Source of the DNA: Arachnopeziza araneosa
Taxonomy: Eukaryota; Ascomycota; Leotiomycetes; Helotiales; Arachnopezizaceae
DNA length: 64,000 nucleotides
Assembly: GCA_003988855.1 (NCBI GenBank)
Contig: QYAI01000041.1
Coordinates: forward strand, 111,300-175,299
Direction of reading: 5' to 3'
The notes below the pieces were generated by a model. That model was not told the origin of the DNA, did no database searches, and was given only the letters and a program-made list of their open reading frames with translations. The position numbers and the translations under genes are program-made. Positions 43,287-56,958 of the stretch are shown piece by piece; position 1 is the stretch's first letter; every line of letters starts with the position of its first letter.

Positions 43287-43699
43287 TCAAGTCTCGACAC
43301 AACTAAAACTCAGCGTAACCCCCAACCCAACACTCCTCCGATCGCCCCTAAACTTCTCCCTCGTCCCCTCACACGCAGGCTTCCTATAGAACGTACAACT
43401 CTCGGTCCCACTCCCCAATCTCAAGCTCCTGATCTCCCCATCCTGCAACTCGCTCGGCACAGCAAGACACTTGCCGTAGGCAGAGGCGGGGCCGACCTCG
43501 GAGTAATACGGCGAGCCGCCGTAGTCCTTGGCTGTGTAGAGCTGGATGAGGGTTCTGGATGGGTGAGCTTGTGAGGGTTGGGTTGGGTTGGGTTGGAAGG
43601 GGTGGTGGTGGGGACTTACACGTCTCCTCGGGCGGTGATGGTTGCTGAAAGAGTGGATGAGAGTATGGCGAGGATTGGTGCTAGAAATCTGGGTTGCAT
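43287..43699 (-). CDS. Small secreted cysteine protein, crystallin-like
   Basis: Model: complement(43287..43554, 43620..43699), 115 aa. The signal peptide MQPRFLAPILAILSSTLSA is followed by ITARGDV; the 65-nt intron (containing a CCCAA-rich pyrimidine tract) joins to TLIQLYTAKDYGGSPYY. Four cysteines occur in the mature part (KCLAVP, ESCTFYRK, PACEG, FSCVET), enough for two disulfides. The order LYTAKDYGG, then C-x-x-VP, then CTFYRKPACEG with a beta-rich pattern recalls secreted beta/gamma-crystallin-like or similar small beta-sandwich proteins of fungi. That fold assignment is an inference from pattern only. The role is unknown; size and secretion make it a candidate wall-associated or host-interacting protein. 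Confidence 0.72.
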
Positions 43700-44282
43700 A
43701 ATGATGTTATTGAGGAATTGTTTATCTGCGATTTTTCAGCCTACACTAATGATGTTTGGTTGAGATTCAGGAGTACTAGTGTGGAGGGGCAGTATCAAGT
43801 TTCTATTCACATGTTAGGACAGGAGATTTGAATTATGTCTAGGTTCGAGCTTCGGACATGCCGTTTTTGTGCTGCCATGTACAACTAGCTGATGAAATTT
43901 GACCGAGAGTAGCTGAGTACACTTTCAACCTGTCCAACATGACTCTCGACATAGAACCTACGTGTCTAACGTGAAAAGTATTCTGTGCTGCAGCAATTTT
44001 CGCCGATTTATTTCTACCAGTCTTTGTTCCGGTTATTCTCATGGCAACAGAGGGATAGCTTGACATGTTTGAAAGTATGTTAATTGTGTAGAGATGCACT
44101 ATTATGAGACTAGCGAAGCGTAAATAAGCAATTCATGCATTGTCAATGACCATCTCAGTGATCAAGACTTCCAAGCCAAAACTCCACGCTAAAGCAAAAC
44201 CACCACTTTTATCCTCACAAACCCCAACTCCTATTTTACACATACCCCACCAAGATCCAGCAGTCATCTAGCCGCCCAAGTT
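43700..44282. other. Intergenic upstream of SSP / downstream of TRA1
   Basis: About 580 bp of AT-rich sequence with no gene. It should include the promoter of the small secreted protein and the TRA1 3' end. Confidence 0.5.
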
Positions 44283-47200
44283 TTACAAATATGGCATGAA
44301 CAGTGCATCGCACTGTGCCAAGTTCATTGGAGCTACAGCTCTGGCAATCAGATCAATAACAGTCTGATTTGCTGGCAGCGTCCCCGCAGGCGATTGAGCC
44401 AAACTTAGAGTTCGTTTGACAATAATCTCGCTGTTCTGTTGTACAGTCTCACGAAGTTGACCTTCACCCATCTGCTGGATGCGATGACTTGTTGTGAACC
44501 AATGGATCATCTCATCCCGAACAAACAAGCTCAAAGATTGCTCGAGTTCATACTCAGGCTCTGAAAGGCAACGAGCAATCGCCATGATCGCACAGCTATA
44601 GATACCTTCTGTAGCGAGTGGTCCCATAAGTGTCTGGAGATTGGGCGTGAGGCGGAATGGAACAGGTTCCGGATTGTGGAAGAACGCTTTCCCGGATGCC
44701 ATGCATGACATCAATTCCGAGCCCCAGATATTGCCAGTGCCACGAGCAATGTTGAGTTTATGCGGGTACCTATTATGCATATGTAGGACGTATGTCATAA
44801 AGGTGAGCGCAGCAAACTGATAGGAAAATTGTCTGCGGAAGAGCCAGAAGTCGGAGAACTGGGGATAGGTCTTGGTGAAATAATCCAAGGCCAGTGTTTG
44901 CGGAACCCATTTCTCTTGGACCGCAGTGAAAGTCTCTAGCTTGGCTGCAATTGCTTGATCGGTTGTCCTCTGATTTGTGGGGTTAGTGGAATGCGAATCG
45001 TTTATCAGAGTGCTTCTTACCTTCGCTTCTACTAATGCTCTCATCTTGTCCATTGTGAAAAGGACAGGGTCATCCTTTGACATACCACTCTTTCGGCAGT
45101 GGTCTTCAAAGATTCCTTGAAGGGAGATATATGTTGCGTCATCTTGAACCATACGAATATGAGGTGCGAGAGGAATCATCAATGGCAGATGAAAGTTCAA
45201 GTTTCGTCGTCTACTTTCCTTTCGTTTATTCAGGGTTCCGTTGAAGTGCCTGAATAGCTGCAAGATGCGTTCTTCCCTTCTGCAATTGCGGGCAGCAGGG
45301 TGCTGAATCGCAAAGGGGTGAACACTTCCATCATGACCACGAATCTTGAGTCTCCGATGGCAAACTCCAATCCCACGCACAAGATCCACAATTGGCAAAA
45401 ATCGCTCAATGCGAACAAAGTCTTGGTTCTTGTCTTTATGCTGAAGATACTGTCCAGGAACTTCTACCTCGTCAAATTTCTGGAATTTGAATTCGCTTAG
45501 GTGTTGGCTGTAGGTCTCGAGATAGGCGAATGACTTTCTCCTGTCCAGTTTTGCCTCAAATTTGTCTCGCCATTTCCGCAACTTGTGAATGTATTCATAC
45601 ATTGTTGGCTTTTTCGCGACGAAATCAGCCTCGAAAGTTTTGCGAATGTGCGAAGGAAGGACTGTCTCGGCAAAACGCGTGATATTGGCCTCAGTTGCTG
45701 CTGGGAGCTTGACATCTTGAGCGTATGAAGCAGGCGCACGGCTGACATACGATAATGCATCATTGAGTAATGCCGTGATTAAACGATATGCATCTTCGTC
45801 TGGTGGACATTTGAAATGTTTCTGGATCTGGTCGACCATAGACTCCATCGACAATGCTAGAAGAGGAAAGGCGGTCTTGAGAACAGCCAGAATCTCTTCT
45901 GTGTGCTCCCAAGGTGGTTTCTTCTGGACTACTTGAGGAGTAGCTGATTGTCCATTAGCTCCATTCGTGGTTCCTTCGCCATTGGTAGTTCCATTTGGAA
46001 CATCCTTAGTCTCGCCAGCCTCGGTTTTTACCACAGCACCGTCGGCATTGGCTGTTGCAGGGCGAGATCCAGAAGCACTTTCGGAGCGTGATCCGGCAGG
46101 AGTTTCTTGTCTTTGAACATTTGGTGAACCATTTGGTTTTGAGGTAGAGTCACTTCCGCCCTGGTTTTGTGCCTGCGACCGAGCTTTGATTCTGCGTTCC
46201 CTCTCTTCCTTCTGATCTTGGTTCTTTTTAATGGTGAGCATATCCTCACGATTAGTTCGAAGCTGGAAGTAGAGTGCTTGTGGATAGGCTTTTGCAATCT
46301 TCGATAGAATCAAATGAGCCTTGGGAGCCTCCTTGTGGCCTAGGCCGGTCAGGAGCTGAGGAATGAAGGTGATCCAATACCAGACGGGCGTGTCTCCCTT
46401 GTACTCGTCGAATTGCAAGGAGAGACTACCCTCAGCATCATCGAGACTCAGTAACCATAATATTCGAGTCAACAATTTGCGAGACTTGGCATTCTTGAAG
46501 AGTCCTGCAGCTTCGAGATAACAGCTTAGGGCGTTCTTGGCGTAGGTGAAATTTGTTGGGTTTTCTTTGAATAGGCGGTCATTGTAATAACCCCATTCTG
46601 CCCAGGCTTTCGGAAGCTTAATATCAAAGAACAATGCCATGCCGTATGCTTCAGCAGCTTCGTCTCGTTGGCCAAGCTTCTCGAGGAACATTCCTTTAAG
46701 AGTATAGAACTCCGCTTTCTGATTTTGTCCAAAGTAGTTGAGATTGGTGTTGTTAATCACGTCTAGTCCACTGCTGAGCTCGTTGGGATTTTGATAGTGG
46801 CATTTAGCCTGTTCTCTCAATTTCAAGAAAGCTTCTTGGATCTCAATATTCGGCAAGGTGTAGATTCTTCCGAGTTGGTTAATGCAAACCTCTGGTAGCT
46901 GGTGCTTGCGTGCGACATGAGCGAATCTGTTGATGATCCAAGCTGTCTCATGGTAACCTCGGTAGGCGAAGGAAGCGCCATTAGCATTTGGGCCTTGTTG
47001 AGGAAGGAGACCAAGATATGTAGCATTGATGAGACCAAAAATGTGTTGTCGCCAAGTCACTAAATCTTGCCAAGCAGTGATATCATCCCAAACATTGGGA
47101 AGTCTGTCACGCCAAGTTCCCAGGAGTAGCTTAAGCTCGCTTGATTTGACATCGAGATTGCCTTGGTTTGTTTGGGCAAGACTCTGACAAATGACACTTG

Positions 47201-50200
47201 CATCGTGAAGTTCAACGAGCTGTTGAAAGTTCTGTAACAAGGGTGTATGTGCGTTTGTGATGCGCTTAGGTAGTTGGTGCCACTTGCGAATTGAAAGTTG
47301 AATAGCCTCGTCACACACCTTGCTAAATTCAGTTGGAGATTCGGTCTTATTGTGCAACTTGAGCAGGGACATGAAAGCTTGGAAAAAGGTTCTTCTCGGA
47401 GTAGGGGCATCCATCAAGCCTTTGATCAAGCCATCCAAAGAGTCGCGATGGTCGGGAGAAGTCCAGGTATCGAGAGTCTTCCATGCGCACTCCAAGAGCA
47501 GGTCTTGGAAGTTCTCGTGCTTGGCAAACTCCTGTAGGATGTCCCATTGTTGCAATTTTGTTGCGCAAAGTACCCAATGGTCTTCCCAGAGCATGTATTC
47601 ACCTTGGGAGAATGGCAAAGCACCAGTTCTGGCTTTTATTTGTGCCTGCTCATACATCTGCTGGGCTTTGTCCCACATACCATTTTGCTCGTATGAAAGA
47701 GCAGCATTGGTTTCCACGTAGAGACATCGACGTCGCCAAGTACCGTAGAAGAGATCATCTTCTTGCAAGCTCGAGTAGAGTTCAACAAGTGCATCAAGGT
47801 TGCTTTCCCGAACGAGGGGACTATCAATCACTGGCTTAATGGCAGCGTTCTCTAACTGGACGAGCGCAGTATACCAGGCATCGTAAGTTTTGGCCTCAAA
47901 TTTGAGCACATGAGGAGGAATTTTGCACTCCGGCCAGGCTCTCGCAGCTCCTTCAAGGAGGGATTGAACAACATTACATCTCTTGTCGATCTGACGAGAG
48001 TGATAATCTTTGGTCAATAGGGTAACCATACCCCTCTCTAGATCTGGTCTCTCATCCTTTGGTGTGGCAGCCCAGTACATTGGAAACAAAGCAACCCACA
48101 TCTCGTGTGCAACGTTCGCATCAAGATGTTGGAGTTGCGTCAGCGGCTCAATGATATCTCGTACTCTCATGTCTCCAAGTTCTATCATGAAGCGCTTGTG
48201 GGAAAGAAGGAGGCTATCAAATTTGCCATCCGCGGATGGTAGAACACGCGAATCATTGTTGTATGTTTCGAAAAGTGTTGAGACAGGGATAGTTCGGAAA
48301 TCTTCTGAGTGAAGAGCGATGGGGGAATTGATATCAACAGCACCGAGGAGGAGTTGGGTTGCTTGAGAAAGCCAATAAGATTCTGCCAAAGTATCCCAAT
48401 TTTGGGCGATGACAACATATGCTAGTCTTGCGCTAGCAGTCTTTGACTGACTTTTGTCGAAAATAGCCATGAATCTGTTGCGCATGTCCACATCTTGTGC
48501 TCTTGTGCCAATTAAGAAAGCATGCTCCATTCGGACTGTGAGCTCGGTCCTGGTGATTTTAGGATCTTCGTAGATGCGAATGACAAGTTCCAAAAATTTC
48601 ATCAAAAGAGTTTGATCCGGTCGGTTCTCAAATGTCAGCATTTTGTGCAGCACTGCAGTCTTCTCCTTGAGCGTTGGCCAAGAACCATCAGATTTGAAAA
48701 CCCATGTCTCTACCATATCCAGAATTCGAAGACACAGCTGGTTGCTGAAAGATTTCTCAACTAAGGTGGCAAGAACGCTGAGGAATGGACGACGATTGTC
48801 GCCAAGGACATCCATTCGCATTGAAATGACATCAATGGCCTTCAGCATTAACCCAGTCTGAATTTCCAGGTCATATTGACTCATGATACCAGCAGCTTCA
48901 GCCTCTCCGGGTCGAGCGGGAGCGACCATACCAGATTGTCCAGTGACGGCAGTCCAATGAGCGACATGCTCACGAGCTAACTTAGCCTGCAGAGCTTTCA
49001 TGACCTGAGTGATGTGCTGATCCATCTCAGAAGGCTTCCTTTGAGCCAAAGACCAGAGGATATTGATGCCAGAAATGTAGTTTGCAGCCGAAAGCGTCTC
49101 CGTGGCAATTCCAGAGAGAAACGTGATTATTTCTGATGTTGATGCCTCGGTCTCTCCTTCGGCATCGGCATCTTCCATCGGTGTATCGTCTGGTACAGCG
49201 TCAAGTATACGCTTCAACAACGGCTTCAGATTTCGTCCATCATCTATCTCGGGATCTCCAGCGTGTAAGCAATCATGAAGCTCAGGATTATCGGATTTCA
49301 GAGACTTCTCGAGAATGTGTTGCAAATTTGACATGTTTTGAAGAATCCATGAGTCCGGCTTTACGTTCACAATGATGCGTACGATTTGTAAAGTATTGAT
49401 CATATTGGTAAAAAACTTCTCGTCAGGTTTCTCCTTATCAGAATGTTCGCTTGCAAGGGCAGTAGCTGTTCGGTCACTGGCCAAGACCGTCTCTGTGACA
49501 TTTGGAAACAAATCAACCACTATTGATTCTCCCCAGTATGGCGGTTGAAGGAGATTATATAGCAGTGACATTGCCTTTTTGACCATTTCGACTGAAGGCG
49601 GTGGTTGCATTGGGGGTTGAGAAGAATTGGGATCCCGCGATTTTGCAGATGGAAGAGGATAACGCTCTGTGAGGGACGCAATAAATTCGACCAAATATTT
49701 GATCATCTTTCCTTGTGCCACTGGCGGAATTTTGTATTCAGGTCGGTCTGCAGATCCAGAAGAACCTGCTTTCGACGAGGAAGGTGATGCAGCTTGCTGG
49801 TCACTCAAAGACTCTAGCTTCCGTTTCTTGGTGTTTGGAGACTCTGAAAAAGCACGAATAGGCGAGGCATCTTTGCCCTCAACTCGTTTTTGTTCCCATT
49901 GCCAAATCAAAGTCATCAGATTCAGCACCAACTTCTTGCTCTCATTTGAGGGGTTTGGAGGTTGTGCGATCTTTCTCAAATTGGCAATGATCAGACCAAT
50001 GAACTTGTCCCTGGACTCGTAGAACAAATCTGCATGCTTGACTAAGAAATGGAAGATGCTTGTCATTTGCTGAACATTTTGTCCTTCTTCGGACAGAATT
50101 CGACGAGGAGCAGCTGCCCAGATAGGATTTCGATCTCCTGGTGATGCGTTGCAGCGTTTTGGAAGAACAGGAGCGATGAGTTCTAATGCCTGAGTGACTA

Positions 50201-53200
50201 ATGCCCGGCCTTCATTCTGGTTGGTCTTGAGAAGTGAGAAGTAGACTTGCTGAACTATCTTTGCTGGAGTCTCGTAGTGTGCGATAAAATAGCCAATGAC
50301 GACATAAGCAGCGTGTTTGTTGATAACATCTTCAAGTCTAATATATGTCCAACCAAATTTGATGATATCTTTCCTAGCTTCTTGCAGAATCCAGTGATGA
50401 TACTTGACCAGCATTGCTGTTAACTGCAAGACCTCCATCCGTGTGTGATCAATACCGGGTTGGGTCAGATCGTCATTAGAGTCTCCTAGGCTAACCTTCC
50501 ATATCTTGGTATGAATGGACTCAATGACAGCTTTATCCATTAAGCGAGGTGACTTAGTTGGTGTGGGGTTCTTGGAGATTCGCATCACATCCATCGCAAT
50601 GATTGGATTGACAAGATTGTGTAGAAGGAAAGTTTTGGTCTTTTGTGTGGCACTCTTCCCGGCATAAACTTCAAGACTTCGCATCACGATTAATTTCCAA
50701 TAATCAATTGATTTTGAGCTGATGACACGTTCGTACAAATACGTGAAGAGCTCTTGTGTCAACTTGAAATCTTCAGCTGTTACCGATTCAACCAAGCTGA
50801 AAAGTGCATCAAGATCTTTTGGGTGATATTCAAGAAACTTCGTGAGAATGGCCATAAGTTGCTCGCCAGCTTGCTCGGCAGGAAGGCGGAGATTTGGAGG
50901 CAAATTGTTCGAGCGTAGGCGAGTTTCAAGAGATTTGCCCACGAATTTGAACCAAGTCATATTCTCTTTCTTCTCCATCCATTCTCTTGCTTTCGCGTCG
51001 CCAGCCTGGTCACCTGCTTTGCAAACAGAGTGCATGATATTGATCGCGTTGATGACTGCAGCGTAGCGAGTCTCTTTATTTTCGGCACCCATATCTCCGC
51101 AGCTCTTGATTAAGGATTCGACACTGGTGACGACTACGTCTCGGAGAGGCTTGCTATCCGGATGTTCAAGAACCTGTGCTAAGAATCGGCCATACTTTGG
51201 TTCCTCGATTTTTCCCAAGAGCATCAAGAAGACCTCTTTTGGATACCTGTTGAGGTATTTGTAGAGAGGGGCACGAAACGGACTATGTCTTGTCCTACGC
51301 AAGCTTTCCTCCAGGCCCAGAACTGTGTCAATAAGTCTCTCTTTGAAATGCTCTGCGGCAGGTGGAAGAAGATGAAAGATGTTAAAGACAGCAGCAATGA
51401 TCTTCATCTGCTCATTTTGTTCGATGAGCGTGAAAGAAATGCGTTGTAGATGGGTTGGGTCTGCGAGGATTTTGATATGATCAAGAAGCCTGGATCCAAT
51501 TTCAACCTTGAAGTATGTCGTCAAGAGCTGCAATAATCGAGCTAAGCCATCAAGCCCGTGTGTACTGAGTCTTCGAGGATCTTGGAGATTAGCTAGAACT
51601 GGGCGGAGACCATTCTGGAGGAGGTCCTTGGGCAGCTTTGTAGTTTGAGACAAGACTACTTTCAAAGCATCATTTGCAGCTTCAATGGTCTCCTTGGACT
51701 CAGAATACAAGCACTTGAAGAAAACAGACACAATCTTGGTTCTCGTGGGATTTTGTGGTCCCTTTTGGAAGTCTTCAAAGCCCATAGCCGTTGTCAGCAT
51801 TTTGATGCAAGCAACTCTGAGTCGGATGATTGATTCATGTGTTCGATACTCAGCAGGCTTTCCAGCAAGGGACTCGTCAGGTGCATCTGCAAGAGCGAGA
51901 GATTCCATCAAAAGTCGATTAAGGTGATCGTCGAACGGTACAAAATCTGGCTTGAGACCCATGTAATATGTGACAGCATCAATGAACCCAATCTGAACAC
52001 CAAAAGGCAACGCTCGCAGAGGTTTCGCAAATATCGGCTGCAGGCATCGGTCTTTGCTTGGTTCTAGCAGCTCCCAGATTTCGACGCCAATCGCTTTTGA
52101 AACAATGTGAAGGGCTCCTTTTGCTGCTTCGCGGACAAATGGGTTCATGTGACTAAGTTCCATGTTCAAGATGGTACAAAGTTGATAGAGTTTTGATGGC
52201 CGAGATTGTTGGCCTTGTACTGATGCAGGAAGCTGTAAGTCGTCCTTCGAGGCAGCTTTTGTACACTTAGTCAAAAGAATTTCCAAAGTCTCCTGCGCGA
52301 CATTGCGTGTTTTTGCTGGCAAATCTGGTGGCATATCCTTAATAACGTACATGAGTGCTCTCAAGTAATCAATTTGTCTATCGTGGATCCAAGCATCACC
52401 TAGATTGACAGCAGTGAGCATCAAGTTGATACCAATGCAACCACCAGTCTTCGCGAACCATTCTTCCTCGTAGCAATTATGGCAAAATAGAGAGCTGAGA
52501 TATGAGAAGAATGGTAAGCGGAATATGTGCTTCTCGGACCCAAAAATCGTGGTCGTGGAATTGTAAATCTCTAATATAGCAGCTTCAGCGGCCTCGCGTA
52601 CGGCTGGAGTATCGGAGGACAATGACTCCACAATAGCATCTCCAAGCACTCTGGTATCGATGTACAGAGGGCCTTCGCCAGCTTGCACGTCAAAGTTGAG
52701 GTTTCTCTGCTTCAGTTCGGCCAAGCCTCTTCCAATTTCAAGTATTGTAAAGTGCTTGCAGATGTTGGTTAACAATGCTGTCGCCTCAGCAGAGTATTCT
52801 GGCAAAGAAATCGCAAAGATACAAGCTTTGAGGAGCTTTTTCAGCATGGCATCTTGGCCATCTTTCTTAACCACAGATCGTTCCTTGTCTAGGAAATCCA
52901 AAGCAGAAAGATCCACATCGCACTTCCCAGCAATAAGATCTTGAGCTTGGGAGCGAATAAGTCTCGCAAAATCCTCGGGCAGACCGTCCGCGCCAATACG
53001 AAGTTTCAATTGCGTCTTAATCAAATTCAAAGCTTGTTTCTTATAATAAGCATCGGATTTCTTTGCAGCTGCACCTTTCGGTACCTCCATCAACTTTCCA
53101 ATTGCAAGATCAATGCCAATCTCTGCGGGGAAGGCTCTGTCTTTCTTTGAGCCGATAAGTTTGAGATCAAAACTGACTACATCGTCGGAAAACTGCTGGA

Positions 53201-56057
53201 AGCTGAGTCCCAATGCGCCGGTCATGAATTTGCGATTGCGTCCTCCAAGTTTTCCAAGGATTCGCATGGTGGTATGTGCGTGGAAATGACTGTATGGTGT
53301 AGGGCGAAGATGGTCAAATAGTGCCGTCATCAATTCGTCAATAACGGGTGCCATGATAGGGTCGAGATAGTCAGCTGTGAGATTGTCCACGCATAGCTCA
53401 AGGGTTCGAAGACCTTGCCCTACGAGATCAGACCCAGCTCTGAGTGCGACCACGAGAGGTCGCATCAAGTAACTAAGATGAGGAAGAAGATTGCTCAATC
53501 TGGCTGGGACAGTAAGACAAAGTTCCACGTATAGGTCTCGATCAGCCGGTTTCCGAGCTGCCAAGAGCAGGTTGTTGAGAACTTCAAGAAGCATCTCTAA
53601 TAGCGGAAGGATTTGCTTGTAAAGATGTTCGAACTTGCCACCACCAATACTCCGGAAAAGAGATCTCAGTAGGAGAAAGTAATTCATTGGCTCTTCGGCT
53701 GTCGTTGAGAGCTCAATGGATTTGGTGACGATATCAACAACATGTGGCAACAGGACTTGTTCATTCTGGTTCGAGAAGAGCGTAACGGCCATGAACGCAA
53801 GCTTGAACAGTCGCAAAAGAATAGACGATTTTTTAACATCCGCCGTTCCCACTTCATCAATTCGATCCATCAAAAACTTGAGAAGCATGCCTGCAAAGCT
53901 GGGAGAGGTAGCTTCGCTGGCGAGGAAGAACTGCGGAACATGGAGTAGTGCAGTATGCTCAAAGATCATGTCATAAAGTTTTGGTATCTCCTCGTGAAAT
54001 ACTTCATGGAAAGTGGCCGGGTCAATGCAGTGAAAAACAGTGGCGAACGTCTCTAATAGATCCTTCTCTTCCTTACTGCTTGATATCATGTAGTGGTTTG
54101 CCATGAATTCCACTGGTGATGAGTATTGGGACTCGGATGCAGGCTTCTCGATTTCATAGTAACGGAACACATACGCTCCTTCCCGGAAGAGCTTTATGAT
54201 CACCTGAACTTCTTCAGCAGAAAATCCATAGGAAACTTCTTGCCAATGCTGAGGTGCGTTTGCAGTGTCAATCGGAGATCCAACGTTGCAAGCCTTCAGC
54301 TGATAGAAAGTATTTTTCAGGCCATGCATAAGATTCTTGAAGAGAAACTTGTTGTCTGCTACAGGATCGGCTCCACGGTCGCGGGGATTCGAAGTTTTGA
54401 TAGGCATGGCAGTAAATATATCGATTTCATCCCAGTCAGGTGGATGCTCTTTGTCAGCCAGATAATTGTCTGGAGATGCATCAATGGTTTGCTGAGCATA
54501 AAGTTTGGATAGCTTCACAGCATTCGGATATTGTCGATTCATTGCAGCAAATTTGTCTCCGATCGCGTTCAGAATCATGATCAAATAATGGCGCGCGTCT
54601 GCTTTATTTGGCATCTTGGCAATACATTCTGCCATATTAAGAAGGAGTTTGGCGCTCATCGTCTGGAAACTGGTACCAGGAAAGCTGTCCTGCAGATTCT
54701 TGGTGTAAACTTCCACAGTCTTGCGAATCTGTTGTGGCTCCAGAGCATCTCTGACATGATGAATCAGATCAGCTAGCATACTGTAAGCAAGAGGTCTCAT
54801 AGTCTCGTAAACAGTCAAGCCATCGCCAATAAGTGTTCTCTCATCTAAAAGCTCGTCAATCTTTTTCAGAAATATCTTTCGAAAATTAAAATTGATGATA
54901 TGCCTGATAGCCACTAGAAGCTCTTTTCTTGCAGCTGACTTCTCGCGAGGACAGTCTTTCAGAAGCCGTACCACGATATTTGGTAGGGTCGGTAGGAAGT
55001 CGGTGAGTTGTTGAGAGTATACCCTAAGAAGGTATGCAAGGAAGCTCATTGTTTTGACTTGAGCTGTGATGAATTCTCCAAACGCAGCTCGATTCCGGAT
55101 ATTTGGGCTTACGCCCGTGAAAATTGTCCCCTTCGCAGCAGCATCCGAATGTGCTTGTTCTTGGGGTTTAGCTTGGAGTAGCAAGACACTCTTGATTAGT
55201 GGCACAAAAAGTTTAACATTTGGAGCCACCGTCTGTCTGTAGACCTGAAATATCGAAACTACGATGATTGGACATTCGGCCAGAACCTTAAACGATTGCA
55301 TCCCCTTCAGCAATGGTCGAGTCTGTTGTTGTGGGTCCGCACCAAGGTCAGCTACTGAAGCTACCGGAGAGCCAGGTCTCGGGGAGTTTTGAAAGGTTTG
55401 AGAGCTGCCAGGTGTTGATGGTACACCCGTTGCTGGATTATCCAACTGATCTCGTACCACCGATTCCATCTGATCGAAGAGTTCTTGGATGAGGCTCAAG
55501 AAAGGCTGGACCTTGTCTTGTAAAACCTTCGTTTGATGGCGCATGATATCCATGATCGTCTTGACACAGAGGGATGCATTTTCTTCGTTATCACATTTGA
55601 CCAGGTTCATCAAAAGATCCACAACTTCTTCAGCGTATGGTTCGAAGGGCTCGGGAGGGTTTGTTGGTAATCTGTGGACGATTTCGAGAACACAATTCCT
55701 TAATTTCTGTGCAATACAATTAGGCAAGCTACCAAATAGATAAGGATAAGGCATACCTGTTCCGCAGATGTGCTGATGAAAACGGGAGGGCCTTTCAGAC
55801 AGTTTATGAAAATGGGCACCAGCTTCTTCAGGAAAGCTGGATATATTTGTCCATTTACGTAGTGCTCGAGGTTATCCCGCAGCTGAGCTGCTGCTTCGAC
55901 TTTGACTTTGACATCTTGAACAAAAGATTAGCATGCAAAATACACCGATGGCCGAACACTGAGGCTGAGAGATGTATCTGCCAGGTGGGGAGGATAACGT
56001 ACCAGAGTCTGGAGAGCTCAACCGCTGGACAACCAGATCAATACTGCTAGCTGACAT
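44283..56057 (-). CDS. tra1: Tra1/TRRAP, SAGA and NuA4 pseudokinase subunit
   Basis: Activator-binding scaffold of the SAGA and NuA4 acetyltransferase complexes. Model: complement(44283..44969, 45021..55706, 55757..55914, 56003..56057), 3,861 aa (yeast Tra1 3,744). Exon 1 gives MSASSIDLVVQRLSS, exon 2 DVKVKVEAAAQLRDNLEHY and NCLKGPPVFISTSAEQ, and exon 3 KLRNCVLEIVHRLP. HEAT repeats fill about residues 1-2600, the FAT domain follows to about 3200, then a low-complexity insert (about 3290-3380). The PI3K-like domain carries RGHDGSVHPFAIQHPAARNC and PLAPHIRMVQDD in place of catalytic kinase motifs. The C-terminal FATC ends CDALFMPYL. Intron 44970-45020 is 51 nt, stop-free and a multiple of three, so an unspliced frame also reads through. 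The ATG at 55754 lies inside an intron and is not the start. Confidence 0.96.
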
Positions 56058-56958
56058 GGCTGCGACATTCGCAATGATGCAGGCTTCAACTAGTTGCCTT
56101 CATTCAACGGTGAGGGAATGTAGCAGATGGAAGGTTCAAGTTGTGGATTGGAGATGATCGAGGTTGGTGGACAGGAGTGTTTTGTCGGGTTAAGGCCGTG
56201 ATTAATTCAAGAAGAATAATAAAATGAGAGGAAATCCCAGAATGTAGCTGCGCCTAGAAGATTAAATCGCTACAAAGAAAGTAATGTTGTGTCGTGGGGT
56301 CGCAAGGCACTCGTTGAAGCTTTAGCAGAACGAGCCTCGCGAACTGATTCTAGAGTCGCGACTTAAAATTCGGGGCATCGTCAACTGTAAGTAGAAGAGT
56401 TAGTCACGTGTTAGCGGCCGTTAGTGCAGTTTTAGCGCCAAAATTGCCGTCAGAACTTGTGACCGCCTGCCTATTTTAGCACTTTATTAACACCGCCTCA
56501 AAATTTCAGAAACAGCGTGGTACTGTAAGTAAGGGCAGAAATTTGTGCTGTGATTAGGTTTCGGCTCTTAGTGTCACATTAAATGGCTAGAGCGAGTCGT
56601 TTACGACCCTGCTATAATTTGTCGGTTCACATGGAATAACTAGTTATTCTGCGGTTTTCGCCGTTTCACCCAGAACACAAGACTCCTCACGTATGGAGGC
56701 GTCTGTACTGGTTGGGTTGAATTGGCTTGTATTTTGGAAGAAGGGTGAGGCAGCTCGGAACCCTTATGGGGTTCCGGCTGCCTGGCTATTCGGGCTTCAC
56801 GTGTAGGCACGTGATTGTACCAACATAATTCAATCGCGGCTTTATTCAATTTTGAGACTCCATCTAGCTCAAGAAGAGGTTTAAATATGGATTATATCTA
56901 TTTTTCCTAGCCCATTCTAACTCTCAAGTGTAGGTTTGAACTTCCATCAAGTAAAGTT
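56058..56958. other. Intergenic TRA1 start / DUF3433 end
   Basis: 900 bp with no convincing frame (the longest, 56640-56849 minus, is 69 codons without family character). It contains the TRA1 promoter side. GCCGTTAG- and TTAGCG-type words recur near 56400-56450, but no known element can be named. Confidence 0.4.

Noticed and set aside
43576..43596. GGTTG repeats resembling telomeric DNA
   Set aside because: The unit is not the fungal TTAGGG telomere repeat. The run is short and lies in the intron of the small secreted protein, where it is the pyrimidine tract before the acceptor.
55752..55754. ATG that would start the long TRA1 frame (MPYPYLFG)
   Set aside because: It lies in the 50-nt intron 55707-55756. 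Two upstream exons with conserved Tra1 N-terminal sequence join in phase, so the real start is at 56057.
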